NCBI GenBank assembly: GCA_910585555.1
Contig: CAJUFU010000034.1
Coordinates: 8,230-31,808, forward strand
From: an uncultured Lachnospiraceae bacterium
Lineage (GTDB): Bacteria > Bacillota > Clostridia > Lachnospirales > Lachnospiraceae
Length of the DNA stretch: 23,579 nt
Direction of reading: 5' to 3'
The translations under genes were made by a program, and so were the position numbers. A model generated the notes under the pieces. It was not told where the DNA came from. It ran no database searches and saw only the letters and a list, made by a program, of their open reading frames with translations. Each line of letters starts with the position of its first letter. The first letter of the stretch is position 1. Below, piece after piece: positions 23,552 through 23,579 of the stretch.

Positions 23552-23579
23552 AGATCGGAAGAGCGTCGTGTAGGGAAAG
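23552..23579. other. Illumina adapter sequence (assembly artefact)
   Basis: The last 28 bases begin AGATCGGAAGAGC and continue GTCGTGTAGGGAAAG, which is the reverse complement of the standard Illumina TruSeq read-1 adapter. They interrupt the histidine kinase frame with a stop spanning the junction. They are not genomic DNA. Confidence 0.97.

Overview
The window looks like a metagenomic or draft contig end from a strictly anaerobic, spore-forming Clostridia member, most probably Lachnospiraceae. The evidence is an oxygen-sensitive class III ribonucleotide reductase with its activase, sporulation genes (spoIVA and a GerA/SpoVAF-family gene), strong AGGAGG-type ribosome binding sites and moderate GC. 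The last 28 bases match Illumina adapter sequence, so native DNA ends at about 23551.

Layout. Positions 1-14749 are all on the minus strand, so transcription runs from high to low coordinates. From right to left they hold: a beta-propeller lactonase; spoIVA; a possible gene remnant; a nucleoside-salvage operon (purine nucleoside phosphorylase, cytidine deaminase, MtaD-like amidohydrolase, membrane-anchored MutS-like ATPase, RNase HI); a small one-helix membrane protein; a WYL regulator; a class I aminotransferase; nrdD-nrdG-dut; and the truncated GerA/SpoVAF-family gene. Positions 15024-19383 are a plus-strand polyamine uptake operon (XRE-cupin regulator, potA, potB, potC, potD) with its own sigma-A promoter and a candidate operator. 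Positions 19488-23551 return to the minus strand: a truncated hybrid histidine kinase, an alpha/beta hydrolase, a PIN-like protein and a secreted or lipid-anchored DUF4358-like protein, converging on potD at a shared terminator.

How the genes work together. nrdD, nrdG and dut supply and sanitise deoxynucleotides and sit behind a near-consensus promoter with two probable NrdR boxes. The salvage operon recycles nucleosides; MtaD beside a 6-oxopurine-type phosphorylase suggests methylthioadenosine may be recycled by deamination first. The pot genes form a complete ABC importer.

The most unusual signal is a nested element in front of both sporulation genes. A long hairpin followed by a T-run has its downstream arm over the gene's Shine-Dalgarno sequence, and a sporulation-type promoter lies inside the hairpin. 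Read-through RNA from the upstream gene would form the whole hairpin, which could terminate it or hide the ribosome site. RNA started at the sporulation promoter would lack the upstream arm and leave the site free. The gerA-side case has an excellent sigma-G promoter match (GAATA, 18 bp, CATACTA). The spoIVA case has a 14-bp stem with one G-U pair and a T7 run. No CRISPR array, IS element, tRNA or rRNA was found.
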